A DNA stretch of 64,000 bases from Acidobacteriota bacterium (GTDB lineage: Bacteria; Acidobacteriota; Vicinamibacteria; Vicinamibacterales; UBA2999), in NCBI GenBank assembly GCA_020851325.1, contig JADZCY010000279.1, forward strand, positions 1 through 64,000, in the 5' to 3' direction. Position 1 is the first letter of the stretch. Each line of letters begins with the position of its first letter. The notes beneath the pieces are model-generated. The model searched no databases, was not told the DNA's origin, and worked only from the letters and a program-made list of their open reading frames with translations. This document shows positions 41,769-50,805 of the stretch, piece by piece. Made by a program: the position numbers and the translations under genes.

Positions 41769-42338
41769 ATGAGTATGACCATGCAACACTCCCCCGTCGC
41801 CTCCGCGCTGTTGGTGTTCACGCTGCTTTTTGCGCCGGCGCCGCTGCTCGCGGACGATCGCGACGACGACGCACCGGCCGAGCGCTTCGTGCAGATCGAG
41901 GACAACCTCTACCGCGGGGCGCAGCCGGACGAAGATGGCTTCCGCCGCCTCCGCGACCTCGGCATCCGCACCATCGTCAGCTTCAGGAACGACGCGTCGG
42001 AGCAGGCACTCGTCGAGTCGCTGGGCATGCGCTTCGTCAACATCCCGATCACGTTCCGCGTGTTCGGCTGGGGCGACGACTTCGACTTCGAGCACGTGCA
42101 GCAGTTCATGGAGGTGGTGGACGATCCGTCCGCCGGCCCCATCTTCTTCCACTGCAAGCGCGGCGCCGACCGCACCGGATCGATCGCCGCGATCTACCGC
42201 ATCGCCCGTCAGGGCTGGGACGCCGAAGCGGCGTACGACGAGGCGCGCGATCGCGGCATGCGCTGGTGGTACTTCCCGGTTGAGGGTAAGATTCGCGAGT
42301 TCGCGCGGCAGTTGCAGCAGTCGGCAACTGAACAGTAA
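41769..42338 (+). CDS. Exported dual-specificity/tyrosine phosphatase-like protein
   Basis: Phosphatase-fold protein of 189 residues with the P-loop HCKRGADRTG (Cys-x5-Arg) and a general-acid candidate in the loop before it. The DNLYRGAQPDEDG start resembles DSP proteins. A hydrophobic signal (VASALLVFTLLFAPAPLLA) indicates export. ATG 41769 is preferred because it begins the signal; the frame opens earlier at 41718 with a very basic extension. Starts at 41775 and 41781 are possible. Confidence 0.8.
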   Translation: MSMTMQHSPVASALLVFTLLFAPAPLLADDRDDDAPAERFVQIEDNLYRGAQPDEDGFRRLRDLGIRTIVSFRNDASEQALVESLGMRFVNIPITFRVFGWGDDFDFEHVQQFMEVVDDPSAGPIFFHCKRGADRTGSIAAIYRIARQGWDAEAAYDEARDRGMRWWYFPVEGKIREFARQLQQSATEQ

Positions 42339-42363
42339 CGTCGCTCCTCTCCGGATCACACCC

Positions 42364-43542
42364 ATGAACCCCACATGCCTCAGCCTGGCGCTGGTGGCGG
42401 GGCTGGCCACGGCCGCCTCCGCGCAAACCAACGCGCCTGTTCTTCGCTCCGCGCTCCACGACTTCCGCGTCGTCACCGTTGTTCCCGAGATGGTGCAGCC
42501 GTGGGCGATCGCGTTCCTGCCCGGCGGCGACATCCTGATCACCGAACGCCCCGGCCGCCTGCGCATTCTGCGTAACGGCGCGCTGCTGCCCAAGGCTGTG
42601 GAAGGCGTGCCCGCGGTGTCGAGCGCCAACTCGCAGGCCGGTCTGCTCGAGGTGGTGCCGCATCCGGACTTCGCGACCAACCGGCTGCTCTATATCAGCT
42701 ACTCGAAACCGCTCGGCGGAGACGACACCACCACCGCGCTCATCCGCGCGAAGTTCGAGAACGATCGCCTGACGAACGTCGAGGAACTGTTTCAGTCGGT
42801 GTCGAAGGGCCGCGGCCACTACGGCGGCAAGATCGCGTTCGACGGCAAGGGCCATGTGTTCCTGTCGCTCGGTGATCGCCAGGTGCTGCCCGAAGGCGAC
42901 GAAGCGGCACTGCTGAAGCATCCGGCGCAGGACCTGAGCAATCATCACGGCACCATCGTGCGGCTGCACGAGGACGGCCGCGTGCCCGCCGACAATCCGT
43001 TCGTCAACAACAAGAGCGCCAAGCCCGAGATCTGGAGCTACGGCCACCGCAACGTGCAGGGCCTGGTCGTCCATCCGCAAACCGGCGACGTGTGGGCCAA
43101 CGAGCACGGACCGATGGGCGGTGACGAGTGGAACCGCGTGCTGCCGGGCCGCAACTACGGCTGGCCGGTGGTCGGCTTCGGCGTGAACTACGTCACCGGC
43201 AAGGCGATTCATCCGGGGACGATGCGCGAGGGGATGGAAGCGCCGAAGCACGTGTGGGTGCCGTCGATCGGCATCTCGGGCGCGATGATCTACACGGGCG
43301 ACAAGTTCCCGCAGTGGCGCGGCAGCGCGTTCATGGGCGGAATGGCCGGTCAGCGGCTCGAACGTCTCGTCATGCGCGGCGACAATGTGATCGCGCACGA
43401 AAGCCTGGTGCCCGGCATGGGTCGCATCCGCGACGTGCGTCAGAGCCCCGACGGGTTCATCTATCTCGTCGTCGACGATCGCGACGGGAAGCCGACGCCG
43501 ATCTACCGGTTGGAGCCCGTGGATCGGACGACGGTCAGATAG
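42364..43542 (+). CDS. PQQ-dependent sugar dehydrogenase (YliI/Asd-like)
   Basis: Exported six-bladed beta-propeller, 392 residues. Signal ends at ASAQ. Motifs WAIAFLPGGDILITERPGRL, GHYGGKIAFDGKGH, LSNHHGTIVRLHEDG, EIWSYGHRNVQG and NEHGPMGGDEWN match soluble aldose sugar dehydrogenases that use PQQ and calcium. The catalytic His is likely the one in GGRGHY-equivalent SKGRGHYGG. The upstream phosphatase gene ends 25 bp before it, so they may be co-transcribed. Confidence 0.9.
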   Translation: MNPTCLSLALVAGLATAASAQTNAPVLRSALHDFRVVTVVPEMVQPWAIAFLPGGDILITERPGRLRILRNGALLPKAVEGVPAVSSANSQAGLLEVVPHPDFATNRLLYISYSKPLGGDDTTTALIRAKFENDRLTNVEELFQSVSKGRGHYGGKIAFDGKGHVFLSLGDRQVLPEGDEAALLKHPAQDLSNHHGTIVRLHEDGRVPADNPFVNNKSAKPEIWSYGHRNVQGLVVHPQTGDVWANEHGPMGGDEWNRVLPGRNYGWPVVGFGVNYVTGKAIHPGTMREGMEAPKHVWVPSIGISGAMIYTGDKFPQWRGSAFMGGMAGQRLERLVMRGDNVIAHESLVPGMGRIRDVRQSPDGFIYLVVDDRDGKPTPIYRLEPVDRTTVR

Positions 43543-43580
43543 GACCGCTCGCCTTCGCGCTACGGCGGATATCGCCCACC

Positions 43581-46133
43581 ATGAGATGGCTTCGTAGCCT
43601 CGCGGTGGCCGTAGTTCTGGCGGCGGCGTTCTCCACGATCCCGTCGAGCGCGGTGACGCGGCTGGCGTCGGCCGACGGACAGTTCTGGGACATCCAGGAC
43701 ACGTCGCCGTGGGCGACCGACAGCGGCGGCATCGCCACCGGCGGCGGCGCCAATCCGTTCAACGGGTTCGGATACCTGAAGCTCTCGCTCTCGCCCGGAG
43801 CGCAGCGTGCGGACGGACCCGCACCGCGCCAAGTCGATGGGTCGGGTCCCGCCACCCGTCTCACGCTTCCCGACGCCATCTACCTGCGCGGCTTTGGTCT
43901 CGCGCACGACGGCAGCGAACGCTTCGACAGCCTCACGCCCGTGCTGCACGACGGCATCGTCGTGGCGCGGGCGATCTACGCGCCGCGCGACACCAACTAC
44001 CTGCGTTATTACGACAGCTTCACCAACGCGACGACGACGCCGCGCGAGATCGAGGTCGCGTGGGGCGGCGCCGCCGGTGTGTACGAGGACGGCGGTCGCG
44101 TCGCCGTGGCCGTCACGTCGAGCGGCGATCGCACGATCGATCGCGGGGACACGTTCGTCACCGTGATGCAGAACGCGAGCGCCGTGGCGGATCTCCAGCA
44201 GGGCCCGTCCGGCCACGGGCCGTCGGCGCATGTGCTCGGTGATGCAAACGCCACCGTGTTCGCGCGCGCCGGCGACATGTATGCGAATCCCTTCACCGAC
44301 GCGTATCCCGGCTTTGATCCGGCGCACATCGGCTACGTCTATCGCCTGTCGCTCGCGCCGGGCCAAACAGCGGCGCTGGTCACCTTCGTCGTCAAGGGCC
44401 TGAGTGAGGTGTACGACCCGCGCGGCGGTTATCCGATTGCGGCGCGCGACGCGCTGCTGTCCAACTGGTCGGCGCCGGTTTATGCGGGCGCGGATCGCAA
44501 GGTTCCGGCCGCCGGCACCGAGATCGCACGCGTCACCGAGCAGGCTCGGCGTCTCGTCGCCGAACCGGATCTGCGCGGTCTCACCACCCGCCAGCGCGCG
44601 GCAATCGTCAACTGGTCGTCGGCGCGCGTCTTCGGCGCCAGTGGAGCGCCGACGATCGCCGAGTTCTCGGTGGTCGAGAAGACCGTGAACGAACTCGCCG
44701 AGGCGATGCGCACCGGCGCGACGACGAGCGAGGACATCGTTCGCGAGTATCTCGTGCGGCAGACGCTGCACGATCGCCACGGTTCGACGCTGCGCGCCGT
44801 GTTATCGCTGAACCCACGCGCCATCGCCGATGCTCGCGCCCGCGATGCCGAACGCGCGGCCGGACGCGTGCGCGGTCCATTTCACGGCGTGCCGATTCTG
44901 CTGAAGGACAACATCGACGCGACGGAACTGCCGACGACGGGTGGGGCGCGTGCGTTGATCGATCATCGACCGCGGGTGGATTCGCGCGTCGCCGCCGGGA
45001 TGAAGGCGGGCGGCGCCATCATCCTCGGCAAGGCGAACCTCGACGAGTTCCCCTTCGGCGACTTCGGCGTCAGCACCCTCGGCGGCATCGTCGGCAACGC
45101 CTATGACCCGACGCTCAGCACCGCGGGATCGAGCGGCGGCAGCGCGACGAGTGTCGCCGCCAGTCTCGTTACGCTGGCCTTTGGCACCGACACGTGCAAT
45201 TCGCTGTCGAACCCGGCCGCGTTCGCGTCGCTGGCGACGATGAGGGTGACGCGCGGGCTGGTGAGCCGGGCGGGCGTGATGCCGCTCAATCCCTACAACG
45301 ACGCCGTTGGTCCGATGGCGAAGTCGGTGCGCGAAGTGGCGCAGGCACTCGACCTCGTCGCCGGCACCGACGCCGACGATCCCGCGACCGCCGAGGCCAA
45401 CGCGCACATCCGTGGCTCGCTCGCTGCCGATCTCGACACCGCGACGCTGAAGGGCAGGCGCATCGGCATCTTTCGTCAGCGCTTTGTCGGCATCACCGGC
45501 GAACGCGAAGTGGCCGACGCGATGGCGCGTGTCGTGAAGGAACTGCAGGCCGCGGGCGCCATCACGGTGGATGTCGCCATTCCCGACTACGACGCGAAAT
45601 ACGCGGCCGCACGCGGCGCCGCACCGGGCTCTCTGCGCGACGCGTGGACGGCCTATCTCTCACGCGGCGCCAAGCCTGGCGAACGGGTGTTGACGATTCA
45701 GGATCTGATCGACTCCGGCAAGATGGCGCCGGCCGGTCAGCGCCGGCTGGAGGGCATGCTCGCGCCAACGCCGGCAGGCGCCGAACTCGCCGCGGCCGTG
45801 CAGCGCTTCGAAGACGCGCGCGCGACCTTCCGCCAGCACTTCGTCGATCTGATGGACCGCGAACGCCTCGACGCGTTGATGTATCCGGCCAATCACGCGC
45901 GCCCGGCAACGCATGAAGGCGGCGCGGAGCGGTATGGTTCGGAGCCCGGCACGTGCCAGGAAAGCGCGGCCACAGGGTTGCCGCAGATCACCGTCCCGGC
46001 CGGCTTTCTCGCCGGGCGTTATCCGGTGGGCGTGTCGTTCCTGGGCCGCCGATGGGCCGACCGTGAACTGCTTGGCATCGGTTACGCGTACGAGCAGGCC
46101 ACGGGCCACAGGCCACAGATGGGGCACAGATAG
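43581..46133 (+). CDS. Exported protein with C-terminal amidase-signature domain
   Basis: Protein of 850 residues. Signal peptide, then an N-terminal ~290-residue beta-rich domain of unknown type (YLRGFGLAHDGSERFDS), then an amidase: Lys in ILLKDNIDA (about 443), cis-Ser in STAGSSGGSAT (about 515) and nucleophile Ser in DTCNSLSNPA, where the usual Gly-Gly is Cys-Asn. It probably hydrolyses an extracytoplasmic amide; substrate unknown. The last eleven residues (ATGHRPQMGHR) and TAG are encoded by CACAGG/CACAGATGG repeats, replacing the natural end. Confidence 0.85.
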   Translation: MRWLRSLAVAVVLAAAFSTIPSSAVTRLASADGQFWDIQDTSPWATDSGGIATGGGANPFNGFGYLKLSLSPGAQRADGPAPRQVDGSGPATRLTLPDAIYLRGFGLAHDGSERFDSLTPVLHDGIVVARAIYAPRDTNYLRYYDSFTNATTTPREIEVAWGGAAGVYEDGGRVAVAVTSSGDRTIDRGDTFVTVMQNASAVADLQQGPSGHGPSAHVLGDANATVFARAGDMYANPFTDAYPGFDPAHIGYVYRLSLAPGQTAALVTFVVKGLSEVYDPRGGYPIAARDALLSNWSAPVYAGADRKVPAAGTEIARVTEQARRLVAEPDLRGLTTRQRAAIVNWSSARVFGASGAPTIAEFSVVEKTVNELAEAMRTGATTSEDIVREYLVRQTLHDRHGSTLRAVLSLNPRAIADARARDAERAAGRVRGPFHGVPILLKDNIDATELPTTGGARALIDHRPRVDSRVAAGMKAGGAIILGKANLDEFPFGDFGVSTLGGIVGNAYDPTLSTAGSSGGSATSVAASLVTLAFGTDTCNSLSNPAAFASLATMRVTRGLVSRAGVMPLNPYNDAVGPMAKSVREVAQALDLVAGTDADDPATAEANAHIRGSLAADLDTATLKGRRIGIFRQRFVGITGEREVADAMARVVKELQAAGAITVDVAIPDYDAKYAAARGAAPGSLRDAWTAYLSRGAKPGERVLTIQDLIDSGKMAPAGQRRLEGMLAPTPAGAELAAAVQRFEDARATFRQHFVDLMDRERLDALMYPANHARPATHEGGAERYGSEPGTCQESAATGLPQITVPAGFLAGRYPVGVSFLGRRWADRELLGIGYAYEQATGHRPQMGHR

Positions 46134-46325
46134 CACAGGCCACAGATTGCACAGATGACACAGATGGCACAGGCCGCAGATTGCACAGATGACACAGGCC
46201 ACAGATGGCACAGATGACACAGATAAGGGGTAGGCGGCAGATGCGCAGATAACCGACGGGAAGAACGGCCGCAGACGTCACAGGGCGAAGAACAGCCGCA
46301 GATGCGCAGATATGCATACAAGGCT
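46109..46325 (+). repeat. 9-bp repeat array (CACAGATGG/CACAGGC) at the amidase 3' end
   Basis: Degenerate 9-bp units (CACAGATGG, CACAGATTG, CACAGATGA, CACAGGCC) start inside the amidase gene and run about 110 bp, then thin out into GCAGATGCGCAGATA. This is the opposite orientation to 20085-20202. Confidence 0.85.
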
Positions 46326-46466
46326 TTCAGTTTGAAGCCGGGCAAGCCCTCCAAGCCCACCAAGCCCTCAGCCCGCGAGCCCCCAGTCCTCCAGCCCTCC
46401 AGCCCTCCGGCCCTCCAGTCCTCCAGCCCTCCAGCCCTCCAGTCCCCCAGACGGCCAGACCGCCAG
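46326..46466 (-). repeat. 8-bp repeat array (CTGGAGGG on the minus strand)
   Basis: About sixteen units of CTGGAGGG/CTGGAGGA type, read on the minus strand. It belongs to the 494-bp gene-free interval 46134-46627. Confidence 0.87.
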
Positions 46467-46489
46467 ACGTGACGAGCGGCACAGCGACA

Positions 46490-46560
46490 GGTGAATCGGC
46501 GATCCGCCAATCATCAATCGTCAACAATCGCCCACTCCCCCGATCGTCCAATTGCCGATG
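46490..46560 (-). repeat. Dispersed GATTG-rich element, copy 3
   Basis: On the minus strand: CATCGGCAATTGGACGATCG, then GGGGAGTGGGCGATTGTTGACG. It is related to the copies at 19914 and 24747 but inverted. Confidence 0.55.
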
Positions 46561-46627
46561 TATTGGCCTCTACGGCCCCCTGCGCCGGCGACCGATACGA
46601 AGAGCGCCACTGCCGACGGGACGAACC

Positions 46628-47722
46628 ATGAACTTGCGCGCTCTTGCACTGATCTTCACACTCGCGTTCGCTGCTCCTGCCTTTGCCGCGCAAAGCGATC
46701 AGGGCCGCTTCACCGGTCGCGTCACCGACGGCTCGGGCGGCGCGCTGCCGGGTGTCACCGTGACGATCACCGGCGCGCGCGGGTCGAAGCCCGTCGTCGT
46801 GACCACCGACAGCGTCGGCCAATACCAGTCGCCGCCACTTCCCGACGGCAGCTACGCGGTCAGCTTCGAACTCACCGGCTTCGAGACGCGTGCCAACCCG
46901 ACGGTGCTGCTGCGAGGCGGCGAGGTGTTCGTGCTCGACCGGCAGTTGGCCATTGCCGCACTGAGTGAGACCGTCGAAGTGACCGGCGCCGCGCCACCGC
47001 CGCCCGTCATTGCGCCGCCGCCCCCGCCGCTGCGCGTGCAGCCGAAGACGATTCCCATTCCGAAGGTCGTGCTCGCCTCGGTGTGCGCACCGACCCGGCC
47101 TGGCGACGTGGACCAGACGGTGGCGCACATCCTCGGCCACCGCTACGACACACGACGCGAACTGTTCAGCCAGGGCGATGTGCTGCGCATCGACGTCGGC
47201 GCCGACATGGGCATCGGCGTCGGCCAGAACTACGTCGTTCGGCGTCGCGTGCAGATTGGCGAGCGGCGCGCCCAGGCGAAGGACGCCACGTTCGGCGAAC
47301 AGACGGCGGGACTGGTGCAGGTGGTCGAGACCACGCCCGACGCGGCGGTCGTCGTCGCCGTCTACGCCTGCGGCGAGTTCATGCCCGGCGACAGCCTCGA
47401 GCCCTTCGACGCGCTGCCGGTGGTGCAGGCGCAGGCGCCCGGCACGCCGCAGTTCGACGAACCGGCGCGCGTCGTCTTCGGCGAACAGGGCCGCATGCTC
47501 GGCGCCGGTGGACAGATGGTGGTGATCGATCACGGCTCGGCGCACGGCGTCACGCGCGGCCAGCGCGTCACGATCTTCAAGCGCGCCCAGGGCAGCGACG
47601 GCCCCGTCATCGCCCTCGGCGATGGCATCGTCTCGGTGGTGCGCCCGCAGTCGTCCACCATCCAGATCACGCGCACGACCGAGGCCGTCGAAATCGGCAC
47701 GCTGATGGCGCTGCACAAGTAA
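46628..47722 (+). CDS. Exported protein with carboxypeptidase-regulatory-like domain
   Basis: Protein of 364 residues. Signal ends at PAFAAQ. A carboxypeptidase-regulatory-like sandwich (about 25-115: GRVTDGSGGALPGVTVTITG and SYAVSFELTGFETR) is followed by a Pro-rich linker (APPPPVIAPPPPPLRV) and a C-terminal beta domain (about 140-364) with repeated GxGxxYVVRRR and RVTIFKRAQG segments that resembles FlgT-C-like domains. The CarbR domain is like the N-terminus of acidobacterial TonB receptors, but no barrel follows. Function unknown. Confidence 0.7.
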   Translation: MNLRALALIFTLAFAAPAFAAQSDQGRFTGRVTDGSGGALPGVTVTITGARGSKPVVVTTDSVGQYQSPPLPDGSYAVSFELTGFETRANPTVLLRGGEVFVLDRQLAIAALSETVEVTGAAPPPPVIAPPPPPLRVQPKTIPIPKVVLASVCAPTRPGDVDQTVAHILGHRYDTRRELFSQGDVLRIDVGADMGIGVGQNYVVRRRVQIGERRAQAKDATFGEQTAGLVQVVETTPDAAVVVAVYACGEFMPGDSLEPFDALPVVQAQAPGTPQFDEPARVVFGEQGRMLGAGGQMVVIDHGSAHGVTRGQRVTIFKRAQGSDGPVIALGDGIVSVVRPQSSTIQITRTTEAVEIGTLMALHK

Positions 47723-47727
47723 AAGTC

Positions 47728-47769
47728 TGGAGGGCAGGAGGGCTGGCGGACTGGAGGGCTGGAGGGCCG
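47728..47769 (+). repeat. 8-bp repeat tract (CTGGAGGG) after the 46628 gene
   Basis: Five units, GGAGGGCAGGAGGGCTGGCG and following, begin six bases after the stop and run into the large palindrome. Confidence 0.8.
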
Positions 47770-47967
47770 GGCGCGAAGGCGGTGCCGGCTGCTGGTGGCC
47801 CTTCGAGGTCGGCCGACGCACGCTGCCGACAAACGGCCCGCTGGTCGGCACTCGGCCGTGTTTGAGCTCGAAAAGGCAGGCGAGTTGGCCCAAGCGCTTG
47901 TTTGCCACAGCGGGGCGTTTGACCGGCCGACCGAGGGGCCACCGGCAGCCGGCACCGCCTTCGCGCC
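47770..47967. repeat. 198-bp imperfect palindrome with ~45-bp terminal inverted repeats
   Basis: Arms 47770-47815 and 47924-47967 are near-perfect inverted copies: GGCGCGAAGGCGGTGCCGGC and onward, differing by a few bases and a small indel. The inversion continues inward with AAACGGCCCGCTG against CAGCGGGGCGTTT. No target-site duplication is seen. It could be a MITE-like element or a structured RNA. The rest of the gap up to 48026 has no gene. Confidence 0.85.
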
Positions 47968-48026
47968 CGTAATCACGCATCTTGTGCGCCCGGAACTTCC
48001 GCTGTGCGTTGACCGTCCTCCGATTC

Positions 48027-50558
48027 GTGAATGATCTGAAAGTTTCCTTCCGGCTCCTCGTCAAATCCCCCGGCTTCACCCTCGCCGCCATCGTCGTGCT
48101 GGCCCTCGGCATCGGGCTGAACGCGGCGATGTTCAGCGTGTTGCACGCGACGGTGTTCGCCGGCCGCGCCTTCCCCGACGCGGACCGCGTGGTGCAGATC
48201 TTCAGCCACGACACGCGCACGCAGGCCTATCGCGCGTTTGCGTATCCCGTCTATGCGGAGCTGTCTGGGCGCACGGATGTGTTCAGCGGCGTCCTCGCGC
48301 ACCGGCCCGTGATCGTCGGCGTCGGCGCGGACGCGGAATCGCGGCGATCGATGTCGGCCGTCGTCAGCCAGAACTACTTCGACGTGCTCGGCGTCGCGCC
48401 CGTGCGCGGGCGCGTCTTCACCGCGGAGGAATCGACGCCGGGCCGCGCCGCCATGGTGGCCATCGCGAGTCATGCGTATTGGAAGCGCACCGGCTTTGCG
48501 CCCGATATCATCGGCCGCACCGTTCGCATCAACGAACATCCCACCACGATCATCGGCGTGATGCCCGAGGGATTCACGGGGACGATGATGGTGTTCGGGC
48601 CGGAGTTGTATTTCCCGCTCGGCGCGTATGACGTGTTGTCGAACGATGTCGGCAGCGACGGCGCGCTTGGCATGCGGGCGCGTTCGTTGAGCGACCCACA
48701 CAGCGAAGCGCTGTTCGTCGTCGGGCGACTGCGCGACGGCGTCGCCTTTGCGGCGGCGTCACAAGCAGTGGCCCTGTACGGGCAGAGCATGGCGCGGGCG
48801 CTGCCAGCAGAGTACGAACATCAGATGCTCTCCATCGGTGCCCTGCCTCGCCTGTCCACCAGCACCGACCCTTCTGATGAATCCGTGCTGGGACCGCTGG
48901 CCGCTGTGTTCCTGGGCATGACGGGCGCCGTGCTGCTGACGGTGTGCCTGAACCTGGCGTCGATGCTGCTGGCGCGCGGGCGGGCACGCCGGAAGGAGTT
49001 TGCGGTACGCCTCGCGCTCGGCGGCGGTCGCGGCCGCCTCGTCCGGCAGTTGCTGATCGAAGGCTTCGTGCTCGCACTCGCCGGCGGTGCGCTCGGCCTG
49101 GCGCTCGGCAGTTGGGGCCTGCAACAGTTGGTCGCGGCGTTCTCGTCCCGCATCCCCATCACCATTGGCATCAGCGACAGCGTGTCGCCGGCACTGGCGG
49201 TGGCGACGATCTTCTTTTCGCTGGCGGCCACGCTCGGCTTCGCGCTCGGGCCCGCCCTCCGCAACACGCGGCTCGACCTGCTGACCGATCTCAAGGCGCA
49301 GCCGGGCGACGATGCGGCGCCGCGGCGATGGCGATTCGTGCCGAGGAACCCGCTGGTCGCGACGCAGGTGGCGCTGTCGCTGTGTCTGTTGATTGCCGCC
49401 GGCTTGTTCCTGCGCATGGCGCTTACCGGTGCATCCACCGACCTCGGCTACCGCGCCGACGACACCGTCCTCGCGGAAGTGGACAGCCAGCTTGGCGGCT
49501 TCACGAAAGCGCACAGCCTCGACCTGTATGCACGCATCGAGCATCGGCTGTCGGCGCTGCCGGGCGCGCCCGTCGTCAGCATCGGCGCGGTGGTGCCGAT
49601 GGGCATGGTCAACTACTTCAAGAACGTGCGCCGCGCCGGCATTGCGCCGCCGCCGGGCAGCAAGCCGACGACGCCGGAAGCCGGGCAGTCGTTCGGCGTG
49701 CCGCTCAACGCCGTGGGCACGAGCTACTTCGACGCCATGGGCGTGCGGTTGCTGCGCGGACGGACGTTCACGCCCGCCGAGACGTTCAGCGAGGGCGCGC
49801 CGGCCGTGTCGATCATCGACGAGGCGCTGGCGCTCGAGCTGTGGCCGGACGGCTCGGCGCTCGGCCAGCGGATCCAGTGGGCCAGCGACTCAGAGTCCGG
49901 CACCCCCGCCACGCCGATGGAAGTCGTCGGCATCGTCGCGTCGACGCGCGCGGGATTGTTCGAGAAGGAACCGCGCGGCGCCGTGTACGTGCCGTTTGCG
50001 CAGGGCTTCACCGGCAACGCGTTCTTCCATGTGCGGCCGTCACGGCCGGACGCGGATCTGCCGACCGCCGTGCGCCGCGAGATCCGTGATGCCGCCGCCG
50101 GTCTGCCGTTGTTCAACGTGCGCACGTTCAGCACGCACATGGCCGTGGCGCCGGAATACTGGGCGCTCAGCATGGCCTCCGCCGGGTTCGCCTTCTTCGC
50201 CGGCATGGCGATGGTGGTGGCGCTCGTCGGCCTCTACGGCGTCACCGCCTACACGGTGGAACGCCGCACGCGTGAAATCGGCGTCCGCGTCGCCGTCGGC
50301 GCCCGGCCGGTGGAAGTGATCCGCTTGATCCTCGGCGAGGGCATGGTGACGACGATGGCGGGCATTGGTGCGGGATGGGTGCTGGGCCTCGGCGTCGGCC
50401 GCGCGATGTCGAGCATCTTCGTCGACGTCGCCGCCTTCGACGGCTGGACGTTCGCTCTCGTCCCCGTTGCGTTCGTGGTGTCGTCAGCGATCGCGACGTT
50501 CGTCCCCGCCCGCCGCGCCGCACGCATCAACCCGGTCACCGCGTTACGTGCGGAGTGA
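48027..50558 (+). CDS. ABC transporter permease, ADOP type (second copy)
   Basis: Protein of about 843 residues with the same plan as the permease at 30965: N-terminal DLKVSFRLLVKSPGFTLAA, MacB-PCD, FtsX core (RRKEFAVRLALGGGRGRL), second PCD, second FtsX core (RRTREIGVRVAVGARPVEV) and the end RRAARINPVTALRAE. No ATPase gene is nearby. GTG 48027 gives the standard ADOP N-terminus; an in-frame ATG at 47982 adds 15 residues and is less likely. Confidence 0.86.
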   Translation: MNDLKVSFRLLVKSPGFTLAAIVVLALGIGLNAAMFSVLHATVFAGRAFPDADRVVQIFSHDTRTQAYRAFAYPVYAELSGRTDVFSGVLAHRPVIVGVGADAESRRSMSAVVSQNYFDVLGVAPVRGRVFTAEESTPGRAAMVAIASHAYWKRTGFAPDIIGRTVRINEHPTTIIGVMPEGFTGTMMVFGPELYFPLGAYDVLSNDVGSDGALGMRARSLSDPHSEALFVVGRLRDGVAFAAASQAVALYGQSMARALPAEYEHQMLSIGALPRLSTSTDPSDESVLGPLAAVFLGMTGAVLLTVCLNLASMLLARGRARRKEFAVRLALGGGRGRLVRQLLIEGFVLALAGGALGLALGSWGLQQLVAAFSSRIPITIGISDSVSPALAVATIFFSLAATLGFALGPALRNTRLDLLTDLKAQPGDDAAPRRWRFVPRNPLVATQVALSLCLLIAAGLFLRMALTGASTDLGYRADDTVLAEVDSQLGGFTKAHSLDLYARIEHRLSALPGAPVVSIGAVVPMGMVNYFKNVRRAGIAPPPGSKPTTPEAGQSFGVPLNAVGTSYFDAMGVRLLRGRTFTPAETFSEGAPAVSIIDEALALELWPDGSALGQRIQWASDSESGTPATPMEVVGIVASTRAGLFEKEPRGAVYVPFAQGFTGNAFFHVRPSRPDADLPTAVRREIRDAAAGLPLFNVRTFSTHMAVAPEYWALSMASAGFAFFAGMAMVVALVGLYGVTAYTVERRTREIGVRVAVGARPVEVIRLILGEGMVTTMAGIGAGWVLGLGVGRAMSSIFVDVAAFDGWTFALVPVAFVVSSAIATFVPARRAARINPVTALRAE

Positions 50559-50559
50559 C

Positions 50560-50605
50560 TCGGAGGGCTGGAGGACTGGAGGGCTGGAGGACTGGAGGGC
50601 TTGAA
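50560..50605 (+). repeat. 8-bp repeat tract after ADOP permease 2
   Basis: Units CGGAGGGCTGGAGGACTGGA and following start four bases after the stop, the same placement as at 33449 after ADOP permease 1. Confidence 0.85.
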
Positions 50606-50685
50606 GGGACCGCCCGCTTCGCGGTCGGTAGGGCAAATCCAGGACCGCGCTGCGCGCGGTAGGGCGCGGGCCCGCGCTTCAGCCT
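50606..50685 (+). repeat. REP-like hairpins with GGTAGGGC tags
   Basis: Two stems, GACCGC/GCGGTC and ACCGCGC/GCGCGGT, are each followed by GGTAGGGC or CGGTAGGGC. Then comes the perfect palindrome GCGCGGGCCCGCGC. This layout is like REP sequences with a GTAG tag, but no RAYT transposase is in the window. Confidence 0.6.
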
Positions 50686-50795
50686 TTCAGCCCCTCCAGC
50701 CCCCCAAGCCCTCCAGGCCCCCAGCCCTTCAAGCCCTCCAAGCCCTCCGAGCCCTGCCAAGCCCCAAGCCCCAAGCCCTTCAAGCCGTCCTTTCA
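50686..50795 (-). repeat. GGCTTGAAGGGCTTGGGG array
   Basis: On the plus strand it is CCCTCCAAGCCCTTCAAGCC-like; on the minus strand GGCTTGAAGG/GGCTTGGAGG units. It is part of the 570-bp gene-free interval 50559-51128. Confidence 0.82.
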
Positions 50796-50805
50796 GCTTT
50801 CCGTG

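Noticed and set aside
47770-47967. The palindrome as an insertion sequence
   Set aside because: Too short for a transposase and without target-site duplication; at most a non-autonomous relic.
48027-50558. The ADOP genes as MacB with fused ATPase
   Set aside because: No Walker A or B motif is present in either protein; both halves are permease-type.
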